Origin: Chitinophaga sp. HK235
Lineage (GTDB): Bacteria; Bacteroidota; Bacteroidia; Chitinophagales; Chitinophagaceae
Length of the DNA stretch: 64,000 nucleotides
Assembly: GCF_018255755.1 (NCBI RefSeq)
Contig: NZ_CP073766.1
Coordinates: forward strand, 2,604,001-2,668,000
Direction of reading: 5' to 3'
Shown here: one piece after another, positions 1-9,749 of the stretch
How positions within the stretch are numbered: position 1 is the stretch's first letter
How the letters are laid out: each line of letters opens with the position of its first letter
The notes under the pieces: generated by a model
Told to the model about the DNA's origin: nothing
Databases searched by the model: none
Seen by the model: only the letters and a program-made list of their open reading frames with translations
Translations under genes and position numbers: made by a program

Positions 1-1111
1 CAGTGTATTCGAAAGGGAATAACTGTTTGCCGGTATCATTGTACAAAGCTGCAGTCTTCGCTTTTTTTACGAGCAGGCAATAAGGGCCATTAGCAGCGGT
101 AACAGCAGCAGGAGCCGCATTGTATACACCATCGCCTTTGGCATCCAGCAGGGCAATCTCATCATTTTCAACCGGGATGATTTCTTTCCCTGAAGCATCC
201 ACTACTCCACATTTATTTCCTTTCCATACCAGCAGGATATGACCTAATCGCTGTGTGCGGGTATATTGCGGAGGTACTTTCATCACGCCATCAGTTGTCT
301 GGAGGAAGCCGATCTTTCCCTGGACAGTTACGCCTACCAGCTCTTTTGAAGGCCCTCGGCTGAAATCATCATAGAGGGCTTCCGTGACCACTTTGCCCTG
401 TTTGTTCATCAGCCCGCATTTGCCGGCAGTGGTGAAATAGCTGAACAGGTCAGTGTCTTCCTCGCCCAATCCTCTGAAGTCCTTGTATCCCGGAGGCACA
501 ATAATGGTACCGTCTTCCAGCGCCAGGCCTATGCGGCCCTGCTCTTTGATCTCAATGACGTTATCGATCACATAACTTTTGTGAATATCTTCATACCGGG
601 GTGCCTGCAGCAGTTTGCCGGTTTTCATATCACAAAAGCCGTACAGACCATTTTGTTTCACTTTAAACGTGCGGGGAGTAAGGGCATCAATCTCATTGTA
701 TTCTATAGGACATAATACATTGCCCATGCTGTCTACCGCGCCGGTTTTACCGTTTAGCCGCACGGTGATGAAGCAGTAGTTTTTCTCCGGATGTTCCTTG
801 TCTTTTTCATCGAGGATGTTTACCTCATCATATTTAAACGGGGCGATGATCGTACCCTGATTGTTGATGGCACCGTAGGCATCATGTTTTACCGCTACTA
901 CGGTATGAAAGTAGCCGATGCGTTCTACCTTGTCTACCATTATTTTGCCGCTGCGATGCAGGAACTGCGGCTGCCGGTTGACCATGACCGTGGCAAATTC
1001 TCCGTCAAAACCATCGATGTAGTCTGCGGTGGCCGGAGCCTGGGCGAAGGCAGTACCGGCTATCAGGAGCCATGCTCCTACGCCAAGGGCTATACGTATT
1101 CCTTTCTTCAT
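1..1111 (-). CDS. WG-repeat secreted protein, 3' end outside window
   Basis: The minus-strand frame opens with ATG at 1111 and is still open at base 1, so at least 370 residues are present and the C-terminus is missing. It starts MKKGIRIALGVGAWLLIAG followed by TAFAQ, a clear signal peptide with an AxA-type cleavage site. The rest is a series of imperfect repeats of about 50 to 60 residues of the type 'G.YGFCD..TGKLL..P.Y..', the WG (KWG Leptospira) repeat, a presumed beta-rich, possibly ligand- or protein-binding repeat of the envelope. It lies 24 bases after the next WG-repeat gene on the same strand, so the two look like a tandem duplication sharing a transcript. Function is unknown. Confidence 0.8.
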   Translation of the reverse strand, partial: MKKGIRIALGVGAWLLIAGTAFAQAPATADYIDGFDGEFATVMVNRQPQFLHRSGKIMVDKVERIGYFHTVVAVKHDAYGAINNQGTIIAPFKYDEVNILDEKDKEHPEKNYCFITVRLNGKTGAVDSMGNVLCPIEYNEIDALTPRTFKVKQNGLYGFCDMKTGKLLQAPRYEDIHKSYVIDNVIEIKEQGRIGLALEDGTIIVPPGYKDFRGLGEEDTDLFSYFTTAGKCGLMNKQGKVVTEALYDDFSRGPSKELVGVTVQGKIGFLQTTDGVMKVPPQYTRTQRLGHILLVWKGNKCGVVDASGKEIIPVENDEIALLDAKGDGVYNAAPAAVTAANGPYCLLVKKAKTAALYNDTGKQLFPFEYT

Positions 1112-1135
1112 ATACAAAAGGGCTAAAACAGTTGA

Positions 1136-2338
1136 TTATTTTACAGGGTTGCGAAGCACTACCAGGTTGCCTTCCAGCGTTACCGCAGCGGCCAGGCCAT
1201 CGTGAAAGTCCACGACCTCTTCAAACTGAGGAGTGATCACCATTTTACCGCCGGCGTCGAGGAATCCCCATTCGTTGCCAATCCGAACAGCCAGCAAACC
1301 GTCGGAGAAGCGCAGATGGGAGTCTACGATGCAGTGGTCTGCCGTGTCGCACAACGGGACTTTGACAGGAGTGCGGCCATCGGTATTTAAAATATAAATA
1401 TAGCCATCACGGTTACCTTCTGCTTTACCATTTACCTGTACAAAAAAGATTCCGTTAGAGATCTCATAGGGTTGTCCTCCAAACTGTGCGGGTATCACTA
1501 TTTTACCTGCTTTGTTCATCATGCCCCAATCTCTATCCTGCTGAAAGGGCGCCCATCCATTCATAAAATCTCCCAGCCCGTCTACATCAACGGTAAACAA
1601 CAATTTGCCGGTGGTATCGATTATACCGTAGGCATATTCGGGCTCTCCTTCCGGAAGCCTGTTGTATATACGGGCCAGCTCATCGTTGCCGGACAGGGTA
1701 TCTCTTTTTTTGATCCCGCTGGCCACTACGGCCACACCGTCGGAGAAATCACGGGCATGGGGATAAACAGGCGGTATGATCCATTTACCGGTAGTGTCTG
1801 TATAGCCGTACAGGTTACCCCGGCGCACCAGCAGCAGTCCGTTATGAAAAGAATGTGGATTGGGTTTTATTTCATTATAGACGCCGCTATATATTTTGTC
1901 TATCAGCGTATCTATGCGAACAAAAGAGCTGTCCAGTGCGGTTTTACCCTGACGATCGATATATTCCCAGGTGCCGTTTTTATTGACAGCGGCACGGTTG
2001 CTGGAGAAGTCGCGGGCTTCTTCATAGCGGCAGGGTATCACCAGTTTGCCGGTCCTGTCGATATAACCGTATAGGGTATGATCATCGAAGGACTGCCCTA
2101 CTACCGCCATGCCTTCACTGAAATCGCCGGCTTCCCCGAAAACGGGCTGTATCACCAGCTGCCCGGAGGTATTGATATATCCGTGTTTGCCGCCGGCTAC
2201 GCGCGTTCTCGCCAGTCCTTCCGAAAAGGTTCCGATAGTTCGTATATGCTTGTCCGGTGTAAAAGCGGTTTGTGGTCCCTGGGCAAACGCTGACATGACA
2301 ACAAGCAGGCAAATGAGCAGGATAACAATGTTTCTCAT
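1136..2338 (-). CDS. WG-repeat secreted protein
   Basis: 400 residues from ATG at 2338. Residues 1-19 form a signal peptide ending in SAFAQ. From about residue 40 the protein is made of WG repeats (examples: HGYINTSGQLVIQPVF, YGYIDRTGKLVIPCRY, WGMMNKAGKIVIPAQF, WGFLDAGGKMVITPQF), usually spaced about 50 to 60 residues apart. Known family members are secreted or surface proteins with no assigned catalysis, and I see no catalytic motif. It follows the membrane-fusion gene of the lanthipeptide export unit after 148 bases, so it could be transcribed with that unit, but the spacing also allows an independent promoter. The neighbour at 1-1111 is a paralogue. Confidence 0.85.
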   Translation of the reverse strand: MRNIVILLICLLVVMSAFAQGPQTAFTPDKHIRTIGTFSEGLARTRVAGGKHGYINTSGQLVIQPVFGEAGDFSEGMAVVGQSFDDHTLYGYIDRTGKLVIPCRYEEARDFSSNRAAVNKNGTWEYIDRQGKTALDSSFVRIDTLIDKIYSGVYNEIKPNPHSFHNGLLLVRRGNLYGYTDTTGKWIIPPVYPHARDFSDGVAVVASGIKKRDTLSGNDELARIYNRLPEGEPEYAYGIIDTTGKLLFTVDVDGLGDFMNGWAPFQQDRDWGMMNKAGKIVIPAQFGGQPYEISNGIFFVQVNGKAEGNRDGYIYILNTDGRTPVKVPLCDTADHCIVDSHLRFSDGLLAVRIGNEWGFLDAGGKMVITPQFEEVVDFHDGLAAAVTLEGNLVVLRNPVK

Positions 2339-2486
2339 CAGATAGGTCTGGTTAGATCAATGGTGCAAAGATGACAAACTTTACGTGATCCGACCAAATT
2401 TTACAGATTACATCACATCTACAATCCTTGAAAAAAAGTATCTACAAAACATATACAAGCGCTTGCAAAACCAGTCTGGTAGCTGA

Positions 2487-3047
2487 TTACCTCCTTGTCA
2501 ACGGTGACAGTACCCGCCCCATTATCCGTTGAAGCACACTCTGGTCGGCTGTCATAATTTCAGCGGTACCGGTCAGCACCGGCTGGGATGGTATCTCCTG
2601 GCCGGTGGTAGAGCGCATGCCCTGTGAGAGCCGGATGTCTACGCGGAAGGAGCTGTCGTTTACCGCTACGGCTTCCGCTGTCACAGTACCCGGCAGCAGT
2701 CCATAGGTGTCGGCAGGATAGGCGGCCAGCCGCAGCATCACCGGCTGCCCAGTTTTCACACGCCAGGCCTCTGCTGCCGGAATATTGCCCTGTACGACCA
2801 GGGCCTGCGCGCCCGGCGTGATCCTCACCTGGAGCGGCAGCACATCCGGATAACGGAAATATCCGGCCCATACAAAGGCTCCCACAATCAGTACACCAAT
2901 CAGGCTGATACCACTGCGGATGATCCAGGGAGGCATTTTACCCATGATCTCCTGCACCTCTTCGCTCCGTACCTCCGCTAGAGAAGCATGTACAGGATGC
3001 CCGTTTAATGGTTTAATGCTATGGTCCCAATAGTTGTTTTCAGGCAT
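2487..3047 (-). CDS. Short HlyD-like membrane-fusion protein of the lanthipeptide exporter
   Basis: 186 residues. A cytoplasmic N-terminus carrying the motif RSEEVQEIMGKMPPWIIR leads into one membrane segment (about residues 41-64, rich in I, V, G, A) and then a periplasmic part with a lipoyl/beta-barrel feel (LPLQVRITPGAQALVVQGNI, VKTGQPVMLRL). This N-terminal signature is typical of HlyD-type adaptors paired with C39-peptidase ABC exporters in Bacteroidota. Those relatives are normally 350 to 450 residues long and contain a long coiled-coil hairpin; here no coiled coil is present, so the hairpin is missing. The gene starts 4 bases after the exporter stop and is surely co-transcribed. It probably couples the exporter to an outer-membrane partner that is not encoded here. 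Confidence 0.75.
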   Translation of the reverse strand: MPENNYWDHSIKPLNGHPVHASLAEVRSEEVQEIMGKMPPWIIRSGISLIGVLIVGAFVWAGYFRYPDVLPLQVRITPGAQALVVQGNIPAAEAWRVKTGQPVMLRLAAYPADTYGLLPGTVTAEAVAVNDSSFRVDIRLSQGMRSTTGQEIPSQPVLTGTAEIMTADQSVLQRIMGRVLSPLTRR

Positions 3048-3051
3048 ATGC

Positions 3052-5241
3052 TTATCCTCCCAGTTCCAGTTGATTTTTTACCAGTTCAAAATAATTGCCT
3101 TTCAGGGCCGTCAGGGAAGCATGTGTTCCCGATTCCACGATACGTCCTTTTTCCAGTACGATGATCTGATCGGCGTTCTTAACGGTACTCAGGCGATGCG
3201 CGATAACGACCACCGTTTTGCCCTGGAAGAACTTTTCCAGGTTATCCATGATCACAAGTTCGTTGTTGGCATCGAGGGCGCTGGTAGCTTCATCAAAGAA
3301 AAGGTAACGCGGATTTTTATAGATGGCGCGTGCTATCTGTATCCGTTGTTTCTGACCGGCGCTGATACCACTGCCGGCGTTACCGATTTTAGTCTGATAA
3401 CCCATTGGCAGGTCTTCGATGAAACCGCGGATGTTGGCCATTTCCGCAGCATGCACCAGCTTTTCCTTGTCCATTTGCTCGTCGCTGATGGCGATATTTT
3501 TAGCGATGCTGCCAGAGAAGATAAAGCCATCCTGCATAACGTTGCCACACTGACGACGCCACCACTTGGGCGAAAGGCGCTGCAGGTCTTCCTCCCCCAC
3601 CAATATCTGTCCGCTGGTAGGCTCATAAAACTGTAACAGCAGTTTCATGAGCGTGGTTTTACCGCTGCCGCTGGTACCTACGATAGCGGTCACCTTTCCT
3701 TCCGGTATTACCAGGTCGATATCTTTCAGTACAAACGGTGACTTGGCGCCACCATATTGAAACGATACATCCTGCAGCACAATATCGCCGTTGTTTTTAG
3801 ACTGGGGAATGATCTGTTCCTGATTTTCTTCTTCCTGACGGTTGTGTATCTCTCCCAGCCTGTCGAGGCTCATTTTGGCATCCTGGGCCGACTGTACGAA
3901 GGCCAGCAGCTGGTCCAGCGGGCTGTTCATCTGCCCGATGATATAACTCACGGAGAGCATCATGCCCAGTGTGAGATGGCCGTTCATTACTTCACGGGCG
4001 CTGATAAAAGAGATCAGGATATTTTTCAGCTGGTTGAAGAATACGGACCCCAGCTGCTGATACTGGCCGAGGGCCAGACTTTTTACATTGATCCGGTACA
4101 GACCTGCCTGCACATGTTCCCATTCCCAGCGCCGCGCCGTTTCACAGTTGTTCAGTTTTATCTCCTGCATGCCGGTGATCAGTTCAAAGAGAATGTTCTC
4201 ATTATCACTCATCCGCTGAAAGCGTCTGTAATCAAGGGCTTTACGGCGGCGCAGGAAAAAGAATATCCAGGTGATGGCGGCCACGCTGAACAGTACAAAC
4301 ACCAGCAGTATTTTGAGGCTGTACACGGCCAGCACGATGGTAAACACAAACAGGTTTACAAATGAAAACAGTGTGGAGAGCGTGGTACCGGTGAGGAAGT
4401 TCTGAATACGGGTATGGTCACCGATACGCTGATGAATATCTCCGATCATTTTGCTGTCGAAAAAGCGGATAGGCAGTTTCATGAGCTTGATGAGGAAATC
4501 GGAGATAATGTTGATGTTGATACGGCTGTTCATATGCAGCAGTATCCAGCTTCGTATCATTTCGATAGCGGTGCTGCCGGCAAAGACCAGCAGCTGAGAG
4601 ATCAGTATCAGGTATACGAATTGAGTATTGTGCCGGTTGATGCCATAGTCTACCAGGCTTTGCGTCAGGAAGGGTGTCACCAGCGAGAGCATACTGGCCA
4701 GGGTGAGGCCCAGGAAAAGCTGCGCCACATACTTGCGGTAAGGACGCAGATAATTGAAAAGAAAACGGAAACCGGTGGCGGCCCTGGCGGGGGCCGGCTG
4801 CCGGTGGAAACTTTCGGTAGGCTCCAGCATCAGTACCACACCGGTTTGCTGGTTGCCCTGCCAGCATCGCTGGAAGGTCTCCCGGTCAACTTTTACCAGA
4901 CCATGACCAGGATCTGCTACCAGTATCTTATCGTTCTTCTTATCCCGGTTATAGTTCTGTGGTGGTAATACCACAAAATGCTGCTGGTTCCAGTGCAGGA
5001 TACAGGGCAGCTCTACGCTTTCATCGAGTTGTTCGAAAGTGATCTTGACAGCGTTGGTGCGGAAACCGATTTTTTCCGCAGCTTCGCTGATACCCAGCAG
5101 GCTTACGCCTTCACGGGTAATATTGGCCAGCTCCCGCAGATGGTCCAGCGGGTAGTCACGACCGTAGTGTTTCGCCACCATCCTCAGACAGGTGGGGCCA
5201 CAGTCCATTGCGTCCAGTTGTCTGTAACAAGTAAATGCCAT
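3052..5241 (-). CDS. Peptidase-containing ABC transporter (C39), lanthipeptide export and leader removal
   Basis: 729 residues. Residues 1-130 form a C39 bacteriocin-processing peptidase: the catalytic Cys14 lies in DAMDCGPTCL, and the catalytic His (about 87) in QQHFVVL. A six-helix ABC membrane domain follows (about 165-450). The nucleotide-binding domain has Walker A GTSGSGKTT (about 520), signature SAGQKQRIQIARA (about 625), Walker B YLFFDEATSALD (about 645) and an H-loop in VIAHRLSTV. The C39 domain cleaves after double glycine, which matches the Gly-Gly at the leader end of all five precursors at 9750-11054. It therefore most likely does both leader cleavage and export across the inner membrane. 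Its ATG overlaps the dehydratase stop codon by one base (TAATG), indicating translational coupling. Confidence 0.93.
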   Translation of the reverse strand: MAFTCYRQLDAMDCGPTCLRMVAKHYGRDYPLDHLRELANITREGVSLLGISEAAEKIGFRTNAVKITFEQLDESVELPCILHWNQQHFVVLPPQNYNRDKKNDKILVADPGHGLVKVDRETFQRCWQGNQQTGVVLMLEPTESFHRQPAPARAATGFRFLFNYLRPYRKYVAQLFLGLTLASMLSLVTPFLTQSLVDYGINRHNTQFVYLILISQLLVFAGSTAIEMIRSWILLHMNSRININIISDFLIKLMKLPIRFFDSKMIGDIHQRIGDHTRIQNFLTGTTLSTLFSFVNLFVFTIVLAVYSLKILLVFVLFSVAAITWIFFFLRRRKALDYRRFQRMSDNENILFELITGMQEIKLNNCETARRWEWEHVQAGLYRINVKSLALGQYQQLGSVFFNQLKNILISFISAREVMNGHLTLGMMLSVSYIIGQMNSPLDQLLAFVQSAQDAKMSLDRLGEIHNRQEEENQEQIIPQSKNNGDIVLQDVSFQYGGAKSPFVLKDIDLVIPEGKVTAIVGTSGSGKTTLMKLLLQFYEPTSGQILVGEEDLQRLSPKWWRRQCGNVMQDGFIFSGSIAKNIAISDEQMDKEKLVHAAEMANIRGFIEDLPMGYQTKIGNAGSGISAGQKQRIQIARAIYKNPRYLFFDEATSALDANNELVIMDNLEKFFQGKTVVVIAHRLSTVKNADQIIVLEKGRIVESGTHASLTALKGNYFELVKNQLELGG

Positions 5242-8200
5242 TATTTAAGCGTTGCTTCCATAGCCAGTTGAGATAAGTAATATTTTTCCAGGAAATGATA
5301 CAGTACCATTTCGTGTTTACGTTGTTTGGCAACGAATATCCTGTTCAGGAACATGTGTATGTGACTGGCGAGGATATCAAAATAGCGGGCGTCGTTGTTG
5401 TACTGTTCCCGTATCTGTCTGGCCAGCGGCACGTTGATCTCCGAGCGTTGCCGGAAGAAGACCACGGCTTCTGTGATTTCGTTGCTTTCATCATTTTCTG
5501 CACGCAGGAAAGATGCAATCTCCTGTTGATGTTTACGGTATTTGTCGTTGAGTGGTTTATGCAACAGTTTGGCGCCACCGAATTCGGCGGTAAATCCTTC
5601 CCGCAGGCTTGCCAGCAGCGACTTTCTTTCCGCCGGTGTCAGCCCGAAATCTTCCAGCAGCATGTCTGTACCGCGCAGGGCCAGTTTCCAGCGATAATGT
5701 TCACCGTCCTCTCCTTCCAGCATGCTGACGATGCCGACTACAGCACGGCTGTCGGCACTAAACAGCTGTTCACTCAGATGGATGGTGGAAGCGCCGTAGC
5801 GTTCTATTTCCCTGATATAGGTATCGCATACAATTTTAGATACCTGGCCACTGTGGATGAGCGGTTGCAGCGCCGTTTCTATGCGGTGCAGGATCTCATC
5901 GTTATTGGAAGGCCGGCCGCTGTTGAGGAAACGCAGGCGGATATGTGGCTGCGGATCACTATACCGCAGGAAAAAGAAATCTTCAAAAAGGCCATCTTCC
6001 TGCCATTCCGGAATATGTTGCGCAAAATAGCCCGCCAGCAGTTCTTCTGCTATGCGATAACCACAATATACTTTCACGAACATCCATTCACTGCCTGGCG
6101 CAAAACTGCGGACCGGCAGAGAGGCTGGCACCACAGCCGGTGCGGCGGCAGTCTGAGCAGCCGGACGAGCCTTGTCTGCAGCCTTCACATTACGGAGTGG
6201 CAGCAGTAACTCATGCGCATATACGTTGTTTTCCGTATCGCACACAATACCACCGGCATCTTCCAGCAAATACTCCTTGAGTTTTACAGAAGATCCTTTT
6301 TTAACCTGATCGATCAGCAGCTGTACTGCCACCGGTTGTGTAAGGTCTATCAGCAACTCGTTATCCGCTTCTGCCAGCAGCACTTTTGACGGTACGCCAT
6401 ACTGTTGGCAGTATTGTTCAAAGAATTTCATATTGGCAGTGGTATCATCACCCAGATGTTCCACATCTTTAGCTGTCAGCGTCCAGTATGCCTTGCTGAG
6501 GATGATGTTTTTATATACTACGCGGGGCAGGCGTTTACGGGATCCCAGCACGCCCCAGTCCCAATATACAGCAGAGTTACCGGACTGGTGCTGCAGATCG
6601 CACAAAAATTTATAGACAGGCAGGCTGTTGAAGGTATAGTTATGTGCAGAGCTCAGACGTGGTATCACGCGTTTGTTGAGCCTTTTGCTTCTGAGAACGA
6701 CTTCATTTTGTCTTACGGATACCATCAGATCGGAGATGGGGATCTGGTGGGCTTCCGGAATACCTGCTACTCCGACATATGGAATTTCATAAGGGCGAAG
6801 TGCAGGCCGTATCAGCACATTAGCGGCACGGGCTTCAGGAAAGTGCACCACTTCCGCCAGGATCAGGTCGGGATAGGCAGCAGCTTCCTCCTCCAGGATA
6901 TCTTTTACTTTGGAGGCCAGCTGCGAATCACCGCTACAGAAGCGGCCGAGCAGATTAGCTGCAGAAGGACCGCCCATAGAGTTGAGTGCGAAGCGGTATT
7001 CTCCTTTGTCGGCGGCTGCTGCGGAAGGTGCGTGCAGGCTGCCGAAGAGGTAGCAGCTCCGTGCCATCTCTACGGTTTCGTGGTCACCCAGTTTCTTCAG
7101 GTCTTCTTCAGTGATGGTCACCTCTTGTAATCCTTGTTGCAGGGCCTGTTCGTATTTATCGAGACTGAGCTGCTGCAGGAGAGACCAGGTGACTGTATTA
7201 TTTTCAGTACCGGCACCACCCATCACATCTTCCACGAAGGGTGCGTGTACAGCGTTTTCAATACCGGAGCCGTAACCGATACCGGTTTCTCCGTCCAGTA
7301 CCAGGTTGAGTGGCACTTCCTGCGATTCATACCGTTCCTGGAAACGGCTCACGAAGGAAGCCATTTCGGAATGTCCTTTCGGGAAACCGTGGCAGAGTGC
7401 CAGCAGTTGATTGATCTGGGTTACGATATCGTTGACCAGTGGTTCTCCCAGTTCACAATGCTGTGCTGTTTTAAACAGGTCTACCTGTAGCAGGTCTTTG
7501 GGAATGCTGATGGGGAAAGCTGTTTCACACAGCTGATGGATGGAGGCCAGGCGGGAACGTTCGTAGTCCTGCTCCTGCAGCAGCTTTTGCAGGGCTAGCA
7601 GAGACTCACGAAATTCGCTGGCATCAGGGATAGACAAAAGCCTTTCGGTCAGGGATTGCAGGTTATCATCGCCTGTAATACGGGGTTCTGTTTCAGCGAT
7701 GAGCAACTGCGAGTCGATCAGTTCCCGTACAAAGGCAGCGGCTTCCTCCTCTGTGATGGAAGCGTCTTCCTCCAGGATCAGCTGCACGATCTGCGCTATC
7801 GTCATGCCTGCAGTGGCTTCTGTAATGATCTTTGTCATGAATACGGAGTCTTCCACTGCGGTGAGCAGGTACTTGCGCCGGTTGTTGACAATAGTATATT
7901 CCGCGTAGCGGTATTTATCACCGCTTTTATAAAGACTGTTGTTGGGGTAATAACGAAGGGCGTCGCTAACAGCAGGCTGCTGGCTGATATGGGTACTGAT
8001 GCGGGTATAGTAGTCCATATCCAGGCGTACAAACTGCCGGGCATCTTTCATAGGATGGAGCTGCAGCCAGGTGGTTTCGCCCATGGTGCCGGTGGTACAT
8101 CCGGCGAAGAGGCCATAGGGGGTGCTTCGGGTACAGGCACGTACCCAGTATTTGTACAGTGATTTACGCAGCTTGTCGGTTTTTTTCCGGTTAAACGATG

Positions 8201-8384
8201 CCGGGTCGCTGAGGAATCTTTCCAGCTCCTTCAGCAGGTCGCCAGAGGCGATGCACAGGGCATAGAGGAATAAAGGGTTCCTGTCTGCCAGTTCCTGCAA
8301 ATTGTCCTGTAACACTTCGCTGTACCTGTTGACATCGTACAGCGGACTTCTTAATAGGAAAAATCCTGTATGCGATAATGCCAT
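5241..8384 (-). CDS. Class I lanthipeptide dehydratase LanB
   Basis: 1047 residues, the usual length of a full LanB. The N-terminal part (about 1-700) is the glutamylation half, recognised by the conserved RSTPYGLFAG motif near residue 87; the C-terminal part from about residue 760 (WMFVKVYCGYR, FFFLRYSDPQPHIRLRF) is the SpaB_C/elimination half. LanB enzymes activate Ser and Thr of the core with glutamyl-tRNA and then eliminate glutamate to give dehydroalanine and dehydrobutyrine. Dehydratase and elimination domains are fused here, unlike split systems. It sits 34 bases downstream of lanC and overlaps the exporter start by one base. Assignment is firm from motifs and context; I give no lan letter name specific to a product because the product is not recognised. 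Confidence 0.93.
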   Translation of the reverse strand: MALSHTGFFLLRSPLYDVNRYSEVLQDNLQELADRNPLFLYALCIASGDLLKELERFLSDPASFNRKKTDKLRKSLYKYWVRACTRSTPYGLFAGCTTGTMGETTWLQLHPMKDARQFVRLDMDYYTRISTHISQQPAVSDALRYYPNNSLYKSGDKYRYAEYTIVNNRRKYLLTAVEDSVFMTKIITEATAGMTIAQIVQLILEEDASITEEEAAAFVRELIDSQLLIAETEPRITGDDNLQSLTERLLSIPDASEFRESLLALQKLLQEQDYERSRLASIHQLCETAFPISIPKDLLQVDLFKTAQHCELGEPLVNDIVTQINQLLALCHGFPKGHSEMASFVSRFQERYESQEVPLNLVLDGETGIGYGSGIENAVHAPFVEDVMGGAGTENNTVTWSLLQQLSLDKYEQALQQGLQEVTITEEDLKKLGDHETVEMARSCYLFGSLHAPSAAAADKGEYRFALNSMGGPSAANLLGRFCSGDSQLASKVKDILEEEAAAYPDLILAEVVHFPEARAANVLIRPALRPYEIPYVGVAGIPEAHQIPISDLMVSVRQNEVVLRSKRLNKRVIPRLSSAHNYTFNSLPVYKFLCDLQHQSGNSAVYWDWGVLGSRKRLPRVVYKNIILSKAYWTLTAKDVEHLGDDTTANMKFFEQYCQQYGVPSKVLLAEADNELLIDLTQPVAVQLLIDQVKKGSSVKLKEYLLEDAGGIVCDTENNVYAHELLLPLRNVKAADKARPAAQTAAAPAVVPASLPVRSFAPGSEWMFVKVYCGYRIAEELLAGYFAQHIPEWQEDGLFEDFFFLRYSDPQPHIRLRFLNSGRPSNNDEILHRIETALQPLIHSGQVSKIVCDTYIREIERYGASTIHLSEQLFSADSRAVVGIVSMLEGEDGEHYRWKLALRGTDMLLEDFGLTPAERKSLLASLREGFTAEFGGAKLLHKPLNDKYRKHQQEIASFLRAENDESNEITEAVVFFRQRSEINVPLARQIREQYNNDARYFDILASHIHMFLNRIFVAKQRKHEMVLYHFLEKYYLSQLAMEATLK

Positions 8385-8418
8385 AATAGTTGTTCCTTTA
8401 ACGGGTGATCATAAAATT

Positions 8419-9624
8419 TCAGGAGAGCAGGAAACACTCATCCCATGGTAATGGGGTTGTATTTAATTGTGATAACATTGTCAATCCTACTCCGCTGCTG
8501 CCATCGAGCAGGTCCCAGCAGTAATCCCACTGCTTGTCTTTTCCCTGCCACACTCTGATGCCATGCTGACTGCCATCTTCACAAAAGGTTATTCTTTCCA
8601 TCGCTTTCTGCTGCCAGTGGTTGGCACATTCCAGGAAAGCAGTATCATTTGTCTCGAACCAGAATTTACGGTAAAAAGCAGCAATGCCACCGGAACCATG
8701 ACAGAAGCAGTTGTCCATTATGCCTGCAGATTCATCTGTATTGCGGCGGGCACTATAGTGCATGATTTCCAGCGCTTCGTCTGTCCATCTTTTTTCGCCG
8801 AACACTTTACCACAGTGCCAGAGCGCCATCGCTACGTTCAGGTCGCCGTAGCACCATGACAATCTGCTGCCCACGGATTTTCCATCCAGGATGGCGGGAT
8901 ACAGGGCATGCAGGGAGGTATCATCATAGGTATTTTTATGCCGCAGAATAAAGGTGATGCTTTCTGTGATCAGCTGGCGGCACAACGGTTGCGCGATACC
9001 AGCCTGATATATTTTAGCCAGGATAATGAGCAGGGAGCAGGTGCCGTGAGCGAGACTGAAGGAGTCTGTATAAATACCTTCCGGCTGATCATGTGTATAA
9101 AAGAAGGGCAGGCTTCTTCCTTTATCAGTAACCACACTTTTGTCCCACAGGCGTTGTACGAACTGTTCGAGATGCTCCCTTACATCGGGGCGGCTGGTAA
9201 AGCCCAGCAGGAAATTGCACATACCGGAGCTACCATGCAGGAAATCGAAGTGGAGATGGTCGCTGTGGAAGGAACTCTGGGAGATGGTGGCCGTTACAAA
9301 ATCGGTAGCAAGATCATTGATATCCATTTCCAGGAACCCGTGACGGCTCAGGTGTTCGAGCAGCCAGAAAGGGCCGGTGTGGCCATTGCAGAAGGAATAG
9401 TTATCGCCGATTTCCGGTGTATATTCAGCATACAGTTCTTCCAGCAGCGCAGCAGCATTGTCGGCCTCGGTGTCGGCATATTGTTCGTAATAAAACATAA
9501 ACAACAAGGCGCCCCAGGGACCTTTGAACAAACTGTTGGCATATTCCGATAAAAACCTACGTTCCCGTAGTGCGGGAATCATATCGTTATACAGACTTTT
9601 TAACTGTGTTTCGATGTTATTCAT
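8419..9624 (-). CDS. Lanthipeptide cyclase LanC
   Basis: 401 residues with the repeated alpha-toroid of LanC: HGSSGMCNFLLGF, AHGTCSLLIILA, SWCYGDLNVA, CFCHGSGGIAAFY and LLDGSSGVGL mark successive helices/turns. The zinc ligands are visible as Cys in SWCYGD (about 256) and the adjacent Cys-His pair in FCHGSGG (about 306-307). The enzyme activates core Cys thiols for Michael addition to dehydrated Ser/Thr, making lanthionine and methyllanthionine rings. It lies between the precursor array (126 bases away) and lanB (34 bases), all on the minus strand. The presence of LanC, and the Cys-rich cores, argue for ring-forming lanthipeptides rather than linear dehydrated peptides. Confidence 0.93.
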   Translation of the reverse strand: MNNIETQLKSLYNDMIPALRERRFLSEYANSLFKGPWGALLFMFYYEQYADTEADNAAALLEELYAEYTPEIGDNYSFCNGHTGPFWLLEHLSRHGFLEMDINDLATDFVTATISQSSFHSDHLHFDFLHGSSGMCNFLLGFTSRPDVREHLEQFVQRLWDKSVVTDKGRSLPFFYTHDQPEGIYTDSFSLAHGTCSLLIILAKIYQAGIAQPLCRQLITESITFILRHKNTYDDTSLHALYPAILDGKSVGSRLSWCYGDLNVAMALWHCGKVFGEKRWTDEALEIMHYSARRNTDESAGIMDNCFCHGSGGIAAFYRKFWFETNDTAFLECANHWQQKAMERITFCEDGSQHGIRVWQGKDKQWDYCWDLLDGSSGVGLTMLSQLNTTPLPWDECFLLS

Positions 9625-9749
9625 TGGCTGCGATATTTAAAGTGTGCAACAGGGAAAGATCGTGCTCTCCCTGTTGGGAATACGGAAACAGAAGAATGCT
9701 CATGCAAAACTATCCCCCTGTATGTCCGCAGGTTGCCGCTGTTGTACCA

